Notes: generated by a model from the letters alone, not told the origin. DNA of 64,000 nucleotides from Chloroflexota bacterium (GCA_902810755.1 CADDYT010000003.1:62001-126000); one strand, 5' to 3'. Shown: positions 23,552-32,854, numbered from the stretch's first letter. Numbers and translations are program-made.

Positions 23552-25447
23552 TTAACGGTTGAGCAAACTACCGGTATAGCGCAGGATTTCGTTGGCGCAA
23601 ACGTGGCAGTAACCATGCTCGGCCATCAGGCGATTAACCACCTCGTTGATCTTGCGCAGTTGCTCCTTGTCGGGCGTGCGTGCGGAAGTGGTGATCTTGA
23701 CGACATCACGCAGGTCGGCAAAGAGTTTCTTTTCAATAGCTTCCTTCAAACGCTCGTGGCTGGTATAGTCGAAGGCCAGGCCCTTGCGCGCCAGCGAGGA
23801 GATGCGGATCAGAATCTCTTCGCGGAAGGAACGCTTGGAGTTCTCGGTTACGCCGATCTGCTCTTCGATGGAGCGCATCAACTGCTCGTCAGGCTCCACT
23901 TCCTCTTCGGTGATGGGGTCGCGCAGTTTAGTCTTGTTGCAGTAGGCTTCGACGTTATCAAGGTAGTTATTGAGCAGGGTGCGCGCCGACTCCTCGTAGG
24001 AGTAGACGAAAGCACGCTGCACCTCTTTCTTCGCCAGCTCGTCGTATTCTTTGCGCGCCTCGCTGATGAAATTGAGGTAGCGTTCGCGCTCCTCGCGGGT
24101 GATGCTGGTATGCTGGTCGAGGCCGTCGCGCAGCGCGCGCAGGGCATCGATCGGGTTGATGCAGGTTACATTCTGCCTGACGAGCGCGTTGGAGAGACGG
24201 TTGATGACATAGCGCGGCGAGATGCCGTCCATGCCCTCGCGCTGCGCCTCCTCCTGCAGTTCCTTGATATCCTTCTGCTTGAAGTCCTCGATATCCTCAC
24301 CATCGTAGAGCTTGAGCTTCTTCATCAGGCTCATGCCCGCCTTCTTGGACGGCTCCAGGCGGGTCAGGACGGCGAAGATGCTGGCAATGCGCAGCGTGTA
24401 GGGCGCGATATGCACATCCTTGAGCGCGCTCTGCTTGAGCAGCTTCTCGTAAATCTTGACCTCATCCGAGGCGCGCAGGTTATACGGCACCCTGACCAGA
24501 ATGATGCGATCCTGCAATGCCTCCGATTTCTTATTGCCCACAAACGCCTGGTACTCATGCTCATTGGTATGGCTGACTACCACCTCGTCGGCGTAGATCA
24601 TGCTGAAACGTCCGGTTTTGATGTTCTGCTCCTGACTGAGCGTAAGCAGGACATATAGAAATTTCTCGTCCGTCTTCAACATTTCTACGAATTCCATAAT
24701 TCCTCGGTTGGCAATGTTCAACTCGCCATCGAAGCGGTAGGCGCGGGGATCGCTTTCGACGCCGACCTCGCCAATGGTAGAAAGGTCGATTCCTCCTACG
24801 AGTTCACTTATGTCTTGTGATTTCGGGTCAGACGGCGTGAATGTGCCGATACCTATGCGGTATTTTTCGCTGAAGGTGATACGCTTGACCGGCACATCTT
24901 CGATATGACCCTTGTACTGGGTATCGACCATGTAACGGCAGTGGGGGCAGAGGTCGCCTTCGATGTAGAGGCCAAACTCTTTTTCGACATCAGCCCGCAG
25001 TTCGTTGGGGATCAGGTGGAGTGGCTCTTCGTGCATGGGGCAGTCTTTAATGGCGTAGACCGCGCCTTCCGGCGTGCGGCTGTACGCCTCCAACCCCCGT
25101 TTGAGCAGGTAAACAATGGTAGATTTGCCGCCGCCGACCGGACCCATCAGCAGCAGAATGCGCTTGCGCACTTCCAGGCGCTGGGCAGCGGAATGGAAGT
25201 AGTCAACAATTTGCTGAAGTGGCTTTTCGATGCCGAAGATCTCCTGGCTGAAGAAATTGTAACGCGGTTCGCCAGTGCGGGTTGTTTCAACCCCCGCGTC
25301 CATAATCATATGATAAACGCGCTCATGCGATAAGCGGGCCGCTTGCGGCTTCTTGCTCACAATTTCAAAGTACTGGGCAAACGTCCCCTCCCACAGGAGT
25401 TCCCGTTCGCGGTCTCGATATTCCTCTAACCGCTTCACCAGGTCCAT
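23552..25447 (-). CDS. prkA: PrkA serine protein kinase / AAA+ protein
   Basis: A 631-residue protein, the normal length for PrkA. The N-terminal AAA+ domain has Walker A GPVGGGKST (residues 102-110). A zinc-binding-like segment, CPMHEEPLHLIPNEL and CPHCRYMVDTQ, follows, and the C-terminal kinase-like domain has PNEL...ISEARKEYDELAKKEVQRA. PrkA homologues are reported as Ser/Thr kinases or AAA+ proteases affecting sporulation and nitrogen starvation. GGGAGG precedes the ATG. It leads the operon prkA-DUF444-spoVR, with 95 bases between it and DUF444. The nearest good promoter lies about 500 bases upstream. Confidence 0.94.
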   Translation of the reverse strand: MDLVKRLEEYRDRERELLWEGTFAQYFEIVSKKPQAARLSHERVYHMIMDAGVETTRTGEPRYNFFSQEIFGIEKPLQQIVDYFHSAAQRLEVRKRILLLMGPVGGGKSTIVYLLKRGLEAYSRTPEGAVYAIKDCPMHEEPLHLIPNELRADVEKEFGLYIEGDLCPHCRYMVDTQYKGHIEDVPVKRITFSEKYRIGIGTFTPSDPKSQDISELVGGIDLSTIGEVGVESDPRAYRFDGELNIANRGIMEFVEMLKTDEKFLYVLLTLSQEQNIKTGRFSMIYADEVVVSHTNEHEYQAFVGNKKSEALQDRIILVRVPYNLRASDEVKIYEKLLKQSALKDVHIAPYTLRIASIFAVLTRLEPSKKAGMSLMKKLKLYDGEDIEDFKQKDIKELQEEAQREGMDGISPRYVINRLSNALVRQNVTCINPIDALRALRDGLDQHTSITREERERYLNFISEARKEYDELAKKEVQRAFVYSYEESARTLLNNYLDNVEAYCNKTKLRDPITEEEVEPDEQLMRSIEEQIGVTENSKRSFREEILIRISSLARKGLAFDYTSHERLKEAIEKKLFADLRDVVKITTSARTPDKEQLRKINEVVNRLMAEHGYCHVCANEILRYTGSLLNR

Positions 25448-25955
25448 AGGTTATCCTCCCTGTTCTAAGCTGTCTCAACGATTTTCTCACCGTCGGGCAG
25501 TTGGAAAAACGCACTACACGCTCGAAGAGCCGATTTCTTGTGGGCGGAACAGTACAATGATGTATGATTTCGCCCTCTTGCTGAAGCAGTACCTTTCCGA
25601 TACGAAACTGTATGAGGCCAAAAGAGCCGGTTTCTCGCTCGCCAGCCGAGTAGAGAACCAGCCCTTTCCTACGTCGCAGAGGATATCTCGGTATAAAATT
25701 GTCAGATGCATCGTATGGATGCTCTCGCAATGTTTACTCTTTCTTCTGTGTGTTCGGCACGCCCTGAAACGCAACCGGCGACGGGTTCCATCTCACTGCT
25801 GGCAAGAACCGGGCCACCTGTACGTTTACCGGTAAGTCATCTCCCTTCAACGCTCCTCTCTCCGCATCTGCGAGCAACCACCAGACCTACTACCGGCTTC
25901 TGTCCTCAGGTTTAGCCGCTCTGTCGCGCTTCGCTACAAACATTGCTATAGATGT
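25448..25955 (-). other. long untranslated leader or unassigned region upstream of prkA
   Basis: About 500 bases between a strong leftward promoter (25956-25984) and the prkA start contain no convincing gene in any frame. The reading frames found lack recognisable domains and good ribosome-binding sites. It may be a structured leader or hold a small RNA; I recognise no known RNA family in it. The remaining 25985-26117 shows nothing. Confidence 0.45.
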
Positions 25956-25984
25956 AGCATACAGTACAGATAAGCCTCTGTCAA
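25956..25984 (-). promoter_or_regulatory. sigma-70-type promoter reading toward prkA
   Basis: Minus strand TTGACA (25984-25979), a 17-base spacer and TATGCT (25961-25956). It would place the transcript start near 25949, about 500 bases before prkA. Confidence 0.6.
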
Positions 25985-26117
25985 GAGTCTCGACGCACAC
26001 TTTCTAGCCGCTACACCCCTCTACCTTAAATACGGTGAGCAGTGAGAAGCGGATACACCCTGTTTCATGGATGGTCTGCACTTTTTCCAGCTATCTCTTA
26101 TTTTTTTAAGAATCCGC

Positions 26118-26960
26118 CTATTCCTTAAGAATCAGCGTTACAGGCGTACTCGCGCTCACGCCGAGCGTGCGGGCCGCGTTGCCGTTGCGCACGGCGATGC
26201 CGACATAGCCAGAGCTATCGCCATAGAGAAACGGGACGCCATCAGCCGCGCCCCCGGCAAAAAAACGCCGACGCTGCGTGACCGCCGGGTGATTGCCCGC
26301 GAATTCGGCCCGCACCTCGCTGAGGTCAAACAGGTCTGGCACCAGAGAGAGCGGGATACTGGTGATGATGTTGCCAAAATGATCGATGTGCAGGATACCG
26401 GCCTCAATCGAGTTTCGCCTGCGCGCGGGCGGCTCAATGGGAAGCCGTTGCAGCGCGGCAGGCTCGACCGGCGCGCCAAATTCCTGCAAGGCGACGCCGC
26501 GCGCGAGGTACGCTCCGGCAGGGGCAAAAATGTCGCGCCCGTGAAAGGTCGAGCTGACCTGCGGCAACTGATAGGCAGGGTTCTGTAACAGCACCGCGCC
26601 GTGTACGGGCTGTTCGGCATAGATGTAACTGAACAGGCCATTATCGGGGCCGACGAAGAACCAGTCCCCGGCGGCAACGGCGACGGCACCACGAGAACTG
26701 CCAACGCCGGGGTCAATCACGCAGACAAAAACGGTACCGGCTGGAAAATAGCGATAGGCGGTAGAGAGAATCCAGGCGGCGGACGCGACATTCTGCGGCG
26801 CGATCTCATGGGTGATATCTATAATCTGCGCCTGCGGCGCAATACCGGCAATCACGCCCTTCATCACGCCAACATCGCCATCGCCCAGGCCAAAATCGGT
26901 CATCAAGGCAACCACAGGCCGCTCCTGCGGTTGAAGCTGAGAAACTGGTTGTTGTTGCAT
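26118..26960 (-). CDS. SAM hydrolase (adenosine-forming), SAM hydroxide adenosyltransferase / DUF62 family
   Basis: A 280-residue enzyme expected to cleave S-adenosylmethionine to adenosine and methionine using water, a relative of fluorinase and chlorinase. Seen are VALMTDFGLGDGDVGVMKGV at the N-terminus, IDITHEIAPQNV, VIDPGVGSSRGAVAV, VGPDNGLFSY and STFHGRDIFAPAGAYLA with the conserved His-Gly-Arg-Asp. The C-terminal domain has HIDHFGNIITSI. The Asp/Arg/His triad for water activation is present, and the fluorinase-specific insert is not obvious, so hydrolase is favoured. The ATG at 26960 has AGAGG upstream; a GTG at 26972 is an alternative. It is a single gene. Confidence 0.88.
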   Translation of the reverse strand: MQQQPVSQLQPQERPVVALMTDFGLGDGDVGVMKGVIAGIAPQAQIIDITHEIAPQNVASAAWILSTAYRYFPAGTVFVCVIDPGVGSSRGAVAVAAGDWFFVGPDNGLFSYIYAEQPVHGAVLLQNPAYQLPQVSSTFHGRDIFAPAGAYLARGVALQEFGAPVEPAALQRLPIEPPARRRNSIEAGILHIDHFGNIITSIPLSLVPDLFDLSEVRAEFAGNHPAVTQRRRFFAGGAADGVPFLYGDSSGYVGIAVRNGNAARTLGVSASTPVTLILKE

Positions 26961-27040
26961 GTACTTGTACACCTCTAAAGGTACTTATCCTTATATTCTT
27001 CTTAGCAGGGGAAGAACAGGAAGCGATATCGCCTGTTTTC

Positions 27041-27070
27041 GTTTTACCGCGCTGCATCAAGATATGTCAA
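27041..27070 (-). promoter_or_regulatory. possible promoter of the SAM hydrolase gene
   Basis: Minus strand TTGACA (27070-27065), an 18-base spacer and TAAAAC (27046-27041), about 80 bases before the start codon. Confidence 0.4.
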
Positions 27071-27236
27071 TAGTCCCACTGGCTATCATTCTTGCACCGG
27101 TATGTGCTATACTAACGCCTGAGTTCCAGGTCTGGCTTGATACGGATCACCTTGCAGCAGACGGGCTGGTAAGGAACCCTGAAGAGAGAAGCATGAAGTT
27201 CGTTCTCACCATAGCGGTCATGGAGGAGGCATCGTT

Positions 27237-29213
27237 ATGAATATCAGCACCGGTGGGCCTCACATCCTGTTTTTTGAACGCGATCAACAAATGGCGACCT
27301 TGCTGAGCAGCGAGTTCCAGCTGGCGGGCTACGAGTGCCATACAGCGCGTACAGCAGTGGAAGTATTCGACGCCATAGCGCGTCATTCGGTGCGCATGTT
27401 GCTGGTCAACCTTGCCCAGGCGGCAGCAGGCCGACGTGAGTTCTGGGTAGCTCTGGACACGCAGCGCCGGGGACGCGGCGTGCATGTCCTTACCTATCTC
27501 TGTAAAAATATTGCCGGCTACGGCCCTTCCATCTCAAGCGACGATGCCGATGAACGCCCATATGCCATGAAACCGGAGATTGAGGTCGAGGGGATGCTCG
27601 GTGTGGTGAATCTGCTCGAGGCAGTAAAACGGGTGATGCGCGCGCCCGGCAGCGGCACGAACACGGGTACAGGCCCGAACGCAACCGCGACCACCGGCGG
27701 CATTCCTCGCATTACCGCTACCCCGGTGGTCAACGGCAAAACGATGCAGCCGCAAAACACGACTCTGCCGCCGCTGCCCGCAACGCCGCCCGCCCGCGAT
27801 ATTTTTCCGGGCGAGCGTACCGCGCCCCTGCAGGCCGTCAATCCAGCAGGCATCCAGCGGCCAGCTTCGTCTTCACAGCAGCCACCTGTGCCAGCTCCAA
27901 CGGCCAGTACAACGCAGGGTGAGCTACAACCTCAGATGAGCAGGGACGGCGAAGCGCCCCCTGTTCAATCCGCTTCAGAGAAGATTCGGGCGGTGATCTA
28001 TCCCGGTCAGCAAAGCTGGAACAGGAATGGAGCAGAAAGACAGGAGGGTATGGTCATCAGCAGTGACCAGAAAGGGCAGGCGGTGGAATCGGGTCTGGCT
28101 CAGCTTTCTCGCATGATTGAAGAGCAGAAAGGCGGCGCACAGGCGTCTCAGCCAACACATGCAACCACTTCGCAAGCAGCGCCGTCTGCACCTCCACAGG
28201 AACCAGCCGCTCCGTGGCAAATGCTCTCGCCGGTCGATGCGGCTCCCCCGGTCACTGGTTCACCGCCATTACGGGTTGCGCCTATTCAAGACATTCCCTC
28301 CGGGCGCGATGACTACCCCTATGGCAATGGGACACGCGGCACGTCCTTTGAAGGCAGGGGTCCGAGCGAGGCTACGCGACCGGAACAGGCGAACGCCCCC
28401 GGCGCAATGCAGTCGCCCCCGGCAACGCCACTATCGGTTCTGGCGTCTATGATGGCAGGTACAGCGGCCCCGGTCTCTCCCACGCCGCCCATTATTGAGC
28501 AGGAAACTTCTCCTGCCGATATGACGCTGGAGACCACCATCAGCAACGGCAATGGTCACGGGCGCGCCACCGGCGAAGCGGGAAAACTGCCCTATGTTGA
28601 TACGAGAGAGGAAAGCGCCGACGAGCCGAGACCGCAGGCCAGCGCGAGGCCGGTAATACCACCAGCGCCACCCCCGGCACCGCTCGCCGCTCCTGCGATA
28701 GCAAACGGGCAGGGACAGGCAACACAGCCAGCACCGATCGCGCCCGAGATGGAAACAACCGCAGCGCCAGCAGCAGATACGACACTGCTCGATATTATGC
28801 AGAGTCTGCCGCCGATGTCTTCGCCTGCGCCGCAGCAGTCCGCCATCCAGCCGTCCGTACTCACCGGGCGCGCTACCCGCTCGCTGGGCAGCGTGCTGCT
28901 GGAAGGACACCTGGTGCCGCAGGATCGCCTGGAGGTCGCCCAGAATATCCAGCGCATGCTGCGCGGCGTTGATATGAACTACCAGCTTGGAGAAATCTTG
29001 CTTATGTTTAAGCTGCTCACCCCCGATCAGTTGCTCGCCGCCAGCCTCGTCAGCTACGGGCTGCTGACAACCGCGCAGATTCGCGCCCTGGGTCGTATCC
29101 GCCAGGAGCTGCACTCCATCGGGCTGGAATACGACCTGGAAAATCTACTCATCCTCTTCCGCATCCTCTCCCCCGAACAACTGCGCGAAGTGCGAGCAAG
29201 CTGGAATGCGTAA
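27237..29213 (+). CDS. receiver-like protein with proline-rich linker and MshEN/GspE-N-like C-terminus
   Basis: A 658-residue protein. The N-terminal 120 residues fold like a response-regulator receiver (PHILFFERDQQMATLLSSEF, then GYECHTARTAVEVFDAI). The strand that should carry the phosphorylated Asp reads MLLVNLAQAA, with Asn in its place, so it is probably a pseudo-receiver. A long Pro/Ala/Thr/Gln-rich, disordered middle spans about 130-540. The last 110 residues (GRATRSLGSVLLEGHLVPQD; LGEILLMFKLLTPDQLLAAS) contain two helical repeats like the N-terminal domain of GspE/PilB ATPases (MshEN), which binds c-di-GMP or a partner protein. The ATG at 27237 follows GGAGGA. It may be a scaffold in signalling or motility; no motor genes are nearby. 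Confidence 0.65.
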   Translation: MNISTGGPHILFFERDQQMATLLSSEFQLAGYECHTARTAVEVFDAIARHSVRMLLVNLAQAAAGRREFWVALDTQRRGRGVHVLTYLCKNIAGYGPSISSDDADERPYAMKPEIEVEGMLGVVNLLEAVKRVMRAPGSGTNTGTGPNATATTGGIPRITATPVVNGKTMQPQNTTLPPLPATPPARDIFPGERTAPLQAVNPAGIQRPASSSQQPPVPAPTASTTQGELQPQMSRDGEAPPVQSASEKIRAVIYPGQQSWNRNGAERQEGMVISSDQKGQAVESGLAQLSRMIEEQKGGAQASQPTHATTSQAAPSAPPQEPAAPWQMLSPVDAAPPVTGSPPLRVAPIQDIPSGRDDYPYGNGTRGTSFEGRGPSEATRPEQANAPGAMQSPPATPLSVLASMMAGTAAPVSPTPPIIEQETSPADMTLETTISNGNGHGRATGEAGKLPYVDTREESADEPRPQASARPVIPPAPPPAPLAAPAIANGQGQATQPAPIAPEMETTAAPAADTTLLDIMQSLPPMSSPAPQQSAIQPSVLTGRATRSLGSVLLEGHLVPQDRLEVAQNIQRMLRGVDMNYQLGEILLMFKLLTPDQLLAASLVSYGLLTTAQIRALGRIRQELHSIGLEYDLENLLILFRILSPEQLREVRASWNA

Positions 29214-29256
29214 CGGCGCGCACGACAGGTGACGGAAACACACAGGGTAGGCATAT

Positions 29257-29296
29257 AAAAAAGAGGGTAGCTCTTAAATAGAGTCACCCTCTTTCT
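29257..29296. terminator. bidirectional terminator
   Basis: AAAAAAGAGGGT pairs with ACCCTCTTTC, extended by CTC/GAG, around an A+T-rich loop. A-run and T-run flank the stem, fitting two converging genes. Confidence 0.75.
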
Positions 29297-29316
29297 TATC
29301 TTCAGATAAGGAGATG

Positions 29317-29886
29317 CTATGCCGCCGAATGTGGCCGGAAATGAGCCTGATCGGAAGGCATTCTTTCGTGTGCCGTAAGGCGATCATTGGTTATCCCATT
29401 CATCTCAATAAACTGCCTCCCAAAGTTATGCACAGCTGCGTTCAATGCCTGCACATCTCGCTTGATTGACAGCGTATTATCTTCGACCCGCTCCTCCAGC
29501 GATTGCTGGCTTCGTTGTAACTCATTGATCGCTTTCGTTGCCTCGTTCAGAACATGTATCGTCTCTGAAAGATCTATCTGTAATTTATGCACCTCAGATT
29601 CAAGCGGTCTTACCCGATCCTCAAGGCGCTCCAACTGGCCCTCCACTCGCCCCAGACGATTCTCCAACTGACCCAGACGATTCTCCAACTGACCCAGACG
29701 ACTCTCCAACTGACCCAGACGATTCTCCAACTGACCCAGACGATTCTCCAACTGACCCAGACGCGCCATTATGCGCGTTTCGCTGGCATAGACAGCGGCG
29801 TTGACCTCCTCGCGCACAGCCATACGCATAGCGTTAGCTTCTTCACGGAAGATGGTGCGAACTGCGCTTAGCTCTTCATTTGTCAT
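29317..29886 (-). CDS. heptad-repeat coiled-coil protein
   Basis: A 189-residue all-helical protein. Residues about 40-75 are five near-identical copies of the 7-residue unit LGQLENR, and the heptads continue through GRVEGQLERLEDRVRPLESE to about residue 150. It should form a long parallel coiled coil, perhaps a trimer or tetramer. There is no signal peptide or membrane segment. The ATG at 29886 (MTNEELSAVR) has GGAGG about 10 bases upstream. The function is unknown. The DNA repeats would allow length changes by slippage without a frameshift, because the unit is 21 bases. Confidence 0.7.
   Translation of the reverse strand: MTNEELSAVRTIFREEANAMRMAVREEVNAAVYASETRIMARLGQLENRLGQLENRLGQLESRLGQLENRLGQLENRLGRVEGQLERLEDRVRPLESEVHKLQIDLSETIHVLNEATKAINELQRSQQSLEERVEDNTLSIKRDVQALNAAVHNFGRQFIEMNGITNDRLTAHERMPSDQAHFRPHSAA
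29657..29761 (-). repeat. 21-base tandem repeat in the coiled-coil gene
   Basis: Five consecutive 21-base units (plus-strand GACGATTCTCCAACTGACCC with a closing A), one carrying a single change. Each codes for one heptad. Confidence 0.9.
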
Positions 29887-29987
29887 AGACAGACAACCTC
29901 CGTACCCGAAAATAAGACTTGTAGGAAGTATACTCGATAATTCGCGAAATTGCAAGGAAAATGGTATCTTTACGCAAGCTCTGCCAA

Positions 29988-31361
29988 TCACGGGTTGAGA
30001 TGGTTGCTTTGATCGGCCTCAATGGCGACCGGCTGCAAGGGGCGCACGTGTTCGATGCGCGCACCCAGGGCGCGCAGCTTGGCGTCCAGGTGTTCGTAGC
30101 CGCGTTCGATGTGGTCGATGCCGTAGACCTCGGATTCGCCTTCGGCGCAGAGGGCGGCAAGGATGTAGGAGCAGCCGGCGCGAATATCGGGGATGTCCAG
30201 GCGCGTGCCTTGCAGAGGCGTGGGGCCGCGCACGACACAGCTATGCACATATTGCTTTTCACGGAAACGGCATGGCACCTCGCCCAGGCACTTGGAGAAT
30301 AGCTCCACGTGCGCGCCCATGCGCTGCAGCGCGCTGATATAGCCGAAGCGATCCTCGTAAATGGTCTCATGCACCACCGACATGCCGGAGGCCTGGGTCA
30401 GCAGGACAGTGAAGGGCTGCTGCCAGTCGGTCATGAAGCCGGGGTGGACGTCGGTTTCCAGCGCGATAGAGGGTAGCGGGCGATCATCGCCGATGAAGCG
30501 AATGCCTTCATCATCGACGTGGAAGCGCAGATCCATTTTTGAGAGTGTGTTGAGGAAGGTCAGCAGGGTATCCTGCTGCGCGCCGCGCAGATAGACATCG
30601 CCCCTCGTGAGATAGGCGGCAATCGCCAGAGAAACCGCCTCGTTGCGGTCGCTCAGCAGCGTATGGCAGGCGCCGTGCAACCGCTGTCGGCCTTCGACGA
30701 CAATACGCCGATCAACCTTTAATTCGATAATGGCTCCCATCTTCTGCAAGAGTTTGATGAGGTCGATGATCTCCGGCTCGGTAGCCGCATTCTCGATAAT
30801 GGTCACGCCGGGAGCCAGCGAGGCCGTAATCAGGAAATTTTCGGTTGCCATGACGCTGGGAAAAGGCAGGCGCAAGGTAGCCCCATGCAAGCCATGCGGG
30901 GAGGTGCAGAAATAGCGCCCTTCCTGCTCGACGATTTCCGCCCCCATCAGTCGCAGGCCATCGATGTGAAAGTCAATCGGGCGCGGGCCAATGCGGTCGC
31001 CGCCCGGACGAGGGATACTGGCCTCGCCGTAACGATGCAGCAGCGGGCCAATGGCCATCACCGCCATGCGATTGAGGCCACCCACGTGCGTAGAGACATA
31101 GCCGCTGTTGATCGCGGGGGTGTGGATATAGAGGGTGTGGTCGTCCAGTTCGATACTGGAACCCAGGGCGCGGCAGAGCGCGATCGTCAGGTGCAGGTCA
31201 CCGATGAGCGGCACATTGCGCAGGATGCAGGGTTCCCCGGTCAGCAGGGAAGCAATCACCATCTTGGTGACTGCGTTTTTCGCGCCACTGAGCCGCACTT
31301 CGCCATGCAGGGGCGTCCCACCCTGTATCAGATAAAAGGGGGATGATTTCTCCATCACCAT
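29988..31361 (-). CDS. murA: UDP-N-acetylglucosamine 1-carboxyvinyltransferase MurA with Asp at the catalytic Cys position
   Basis: A 457-residue enzyme that transfers enolpyruvate from PEP to UDP-GlcNAc, the first committed step of peptidoglycan synthesis. The N-terminal HGEVRLSGAKNAVTKMVIAS holds the substrate-binding Lys-Asn. The active-site loop, GGCAIGARPVD in E. coli, here reads GGDRIGPRPID, so Asp replaces Cys115. The same Cys-to-Asp change in mycobacterial MurA gives intrinsic fosfomycin resistance. The rest of the fold is intact, including TDVHPGFMTDWQQPF near residue 305. The length is somewhat above the usual 420, with short insertions. The ATG at 31361 follows GAGGAG; 31355 is an alternative. 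It lies 16 bases after the FAD oxidase gene. A second MurA elsewhere in the genome cannot be excluded. Confidence 0.92.
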   Translation of the reverse strand: MVMEKSSPFYLIQGGTPLHGEVRLSGAKNAVTKMVIASLLTGEPCILRNVPLIGDLHLTIALCRALGSSIELDDHTLYIHTPAINSGYVSTHVGGLNRMAVMAIGPLLHRYGEASIPRPGGDRIGPRPIDFHIDGLRLMGAEIVEQEGRYFCTSPHGLHGATLRLPFPSVMATENFLITASLAPGVTIIENAATEPEIIDLIKLLQKMGAIIELKVDRRIVVEGRQRLHGACHTLLSDRNEAVSLAIAAYLTRGDVYLRGAQQDTLLTFLNTLSKMDLRFHVDDEGIRFIGDDRPLPSIALETDVHPGFMTDWQQPFTVLLTQASGMSVVHETIYEDRFGYISALQRMGAHVELFSKCLGEVPCRFREKQYVHSCVVRGPTPLQGTRLDIPDIRAGCSYILAALCAEGESEVYGIDHIERGYEHLDAKLRALGARIEHVRPLQPVAIEADQSNHLNP

Positions 31362-31377
31362 AGGTCTCAAGCTCTCC

Positions 31378-32826
31378 TCAGGCATTTCCAGGGGCTTTCC
31401 ATAACCAGCGTAGAGCATTGAGACGCGAGGCAGGCCGCGTGACATTGCTTTGCCCGCCAGCATCCAGGTGATCGAGGAAGGCGTTGACGCTCTGGGCAAC
31501 ACCCTCGACCATTAAATATCCCGACGGCTTCACTGCATCTCCCACCAGATACAGACCCTCTACAGCAGTTCTGGTAGCCACGTCCGCGCCCTGAGCAATC
31601 CTGTTGACAGGCCACTCTCCGCGATAGGCGCTCATAGTAAGAACACGGCAATGTTTTGCAAAAGTTTCACCGAATAGTTGGTGGAGATCGGCCAGCGCCA
31701 GCGCCTTCTCTTCCTCTATATTATCGCTCTGTATCACCTGATGGCTGATGAGCAGGTGCTTGCCCGGCGGGGCAAGGCGAGGATCGCAATTGGTGGGCTG
31801 CACAATACCGGCGATGCGCCGCGTATCCAGGCAATACATGATACCCCTGTGCGGAATCAGGGATACATCGCTCAGCACGTGAACTTTCAGGCCAACTGCC
31901 TCGACCTGTTTCTCCCCGGATATATCTCCTTCGCCATCATTATCGCTCTGTTGCCCATTCGCGATGTCTTCAGCAGGTTTCCGTTTTTTCAGCACGTCCG
32001 CCTGCTTCACCTGGCGGTTTTCCAGCAGGGCATAGGTGGCGCGGGGGCCGATATCGCTGATGAGCAGGGGGGCGAAATAGAAGCTGTCCTCGCCGCTCTC
32101 TTTATCGCGCACGCGCACGCCGGTCACGCGCCCGTCTTCGCACAGAATCTGCGCTACGTCACTGCGCAGGCGCACCTCAGCTCCGCGCTCGCGCACCTGC
32201 TGTTCCAGTGCGTCTGTCAACGCTCCGCAGCCGCCCTCGACGATGCCGGGAGCGCCGAAGAGAAACATGTTTTTCGTCGTGCGCACCACCTCGGCGGTGG
32301 AAACAGCATCGAGTTCAAGGCTGAGGGCGAAACGGGAAATACGCTCGAAGAAGGCCACTAATTCGGGGTTGCGTTTCACGTCGATATGGCGCTCCAGCCA
32401 CGCGCTGAACGGTAAATTCTGCTCGGCAGCGGGCAGCCGCCGTAGGAACATGAGGTAGCCCAGGCGTGTGAACCAGAAAAACTGGCGCGGGCCAAGAAAT
32501 TTGTAGACGCCGAGCAGGCCGCGCGAGCGGTACTGCCTGCCACGCACGTGAAAGGAGCCAAAGACATCCGCATCAAAAATACGATGAGGGATGCGCAGGC
32601 GGCGCAACATGTGCGCCAGCACGCCGCTGCTGCCAAAGGGAATCATGTGAACGGCGCCGGTACTGACCTGCGCCCCCTGAAAGGTTTTGGCGGTGAAGCG
32701 GCCACCGCAGTGGGCCAGCCGCTCTAAGACGAGGACCCGTTTACCGCGTTGGAGTAATTGCGCCGCGCTGAGCAAGCCGCCCAGCCCGGCCCCGATAATA
32801 ATAGCGTCGTAGTTCTGTGCCTGCAT
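31378..32826 (-). CDS. phytoene-desaturase-like FAD-dependent oxidoreductase
   Basis: A 482-residue flavoprotein of the carotenoid isomerase/phytoene dehydrogenase type. The ADP-binding fold is at the start: DAIIIGAGLGGLLSAAQLLQ, then VLVLERLAHCGGRFTAKTF. The C-terminal FAD motif reads LYLVGDAVKPSGYLMVEGVA. The substrate, a polyene or another hydrophobic molecule, is unknown, and no other carotenoid genes lie nearby. Residues about 280-305 form a charged insertion (KKRKPAEDIANGQQSDNDGE) that interrupts the usual fold. The start at 32826 (MQAQNYDAI) fits the family. murA follows closely, so they may be cotranscribed, although no pathway link is evident. Confidence 0.82.
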   Translation of the reverse strand: MQAQNYDAIIIGAGLGGLLSAAQLLQRGKRVLVLERLAHCGGRFTAKTFQGAQVSTGAVHMIPFGSSGVLAHMLRRLRIPHRIFDADVFGSFHVRGRQYRSRGLLGVYKFLGPRQFFWFTRLGYLMFLRRLPAAEQNLPFSAWLERHIDVKRNPELVAFFERISRFALSLELDAVSTAEVVRTTKNMFLFGAPGIVEGGCGALTDALEQQVRERGAEVRLRSDVAQILCEDGRVTGVRVRDKESGEDSFYFAPLLISDIGPRATYALLENRQVKQADVLKKRKPAEDIANGQQSDNDGEGDISGEKQVEAVGLKVHVLSDVSLIPHRGIMYCLDTRRIAGIVQPTNCDPRLAPPGKHLLISHQVIQSDNIEEEKALALADLHQLFGETFAKHCRVLTMSAYRGEWPVNRIAQGADVATRTAVEGLYLVGDAVKPSGYLMVEGVAQSVNAFLDHLDAGGQSNVTRPASRLNALRWLWKAPGNA

Positions 32827-32854
32827 GATAGCCCGATACGTCGTATGCCGCTCC

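Noticed and set aside
25353..25835. Reading frame of 160 residues on the plus strand upstream of prkA.
   Set aside because: It overlaps the 5' end of prkA in antisense, has no ribosome-binding site and shows no domain; the composition is that of a shadow frame.
29657..29761. CRISPR array.
   Set aside because: The 21-base units are contiguous without spacers and encode heptads in frame.
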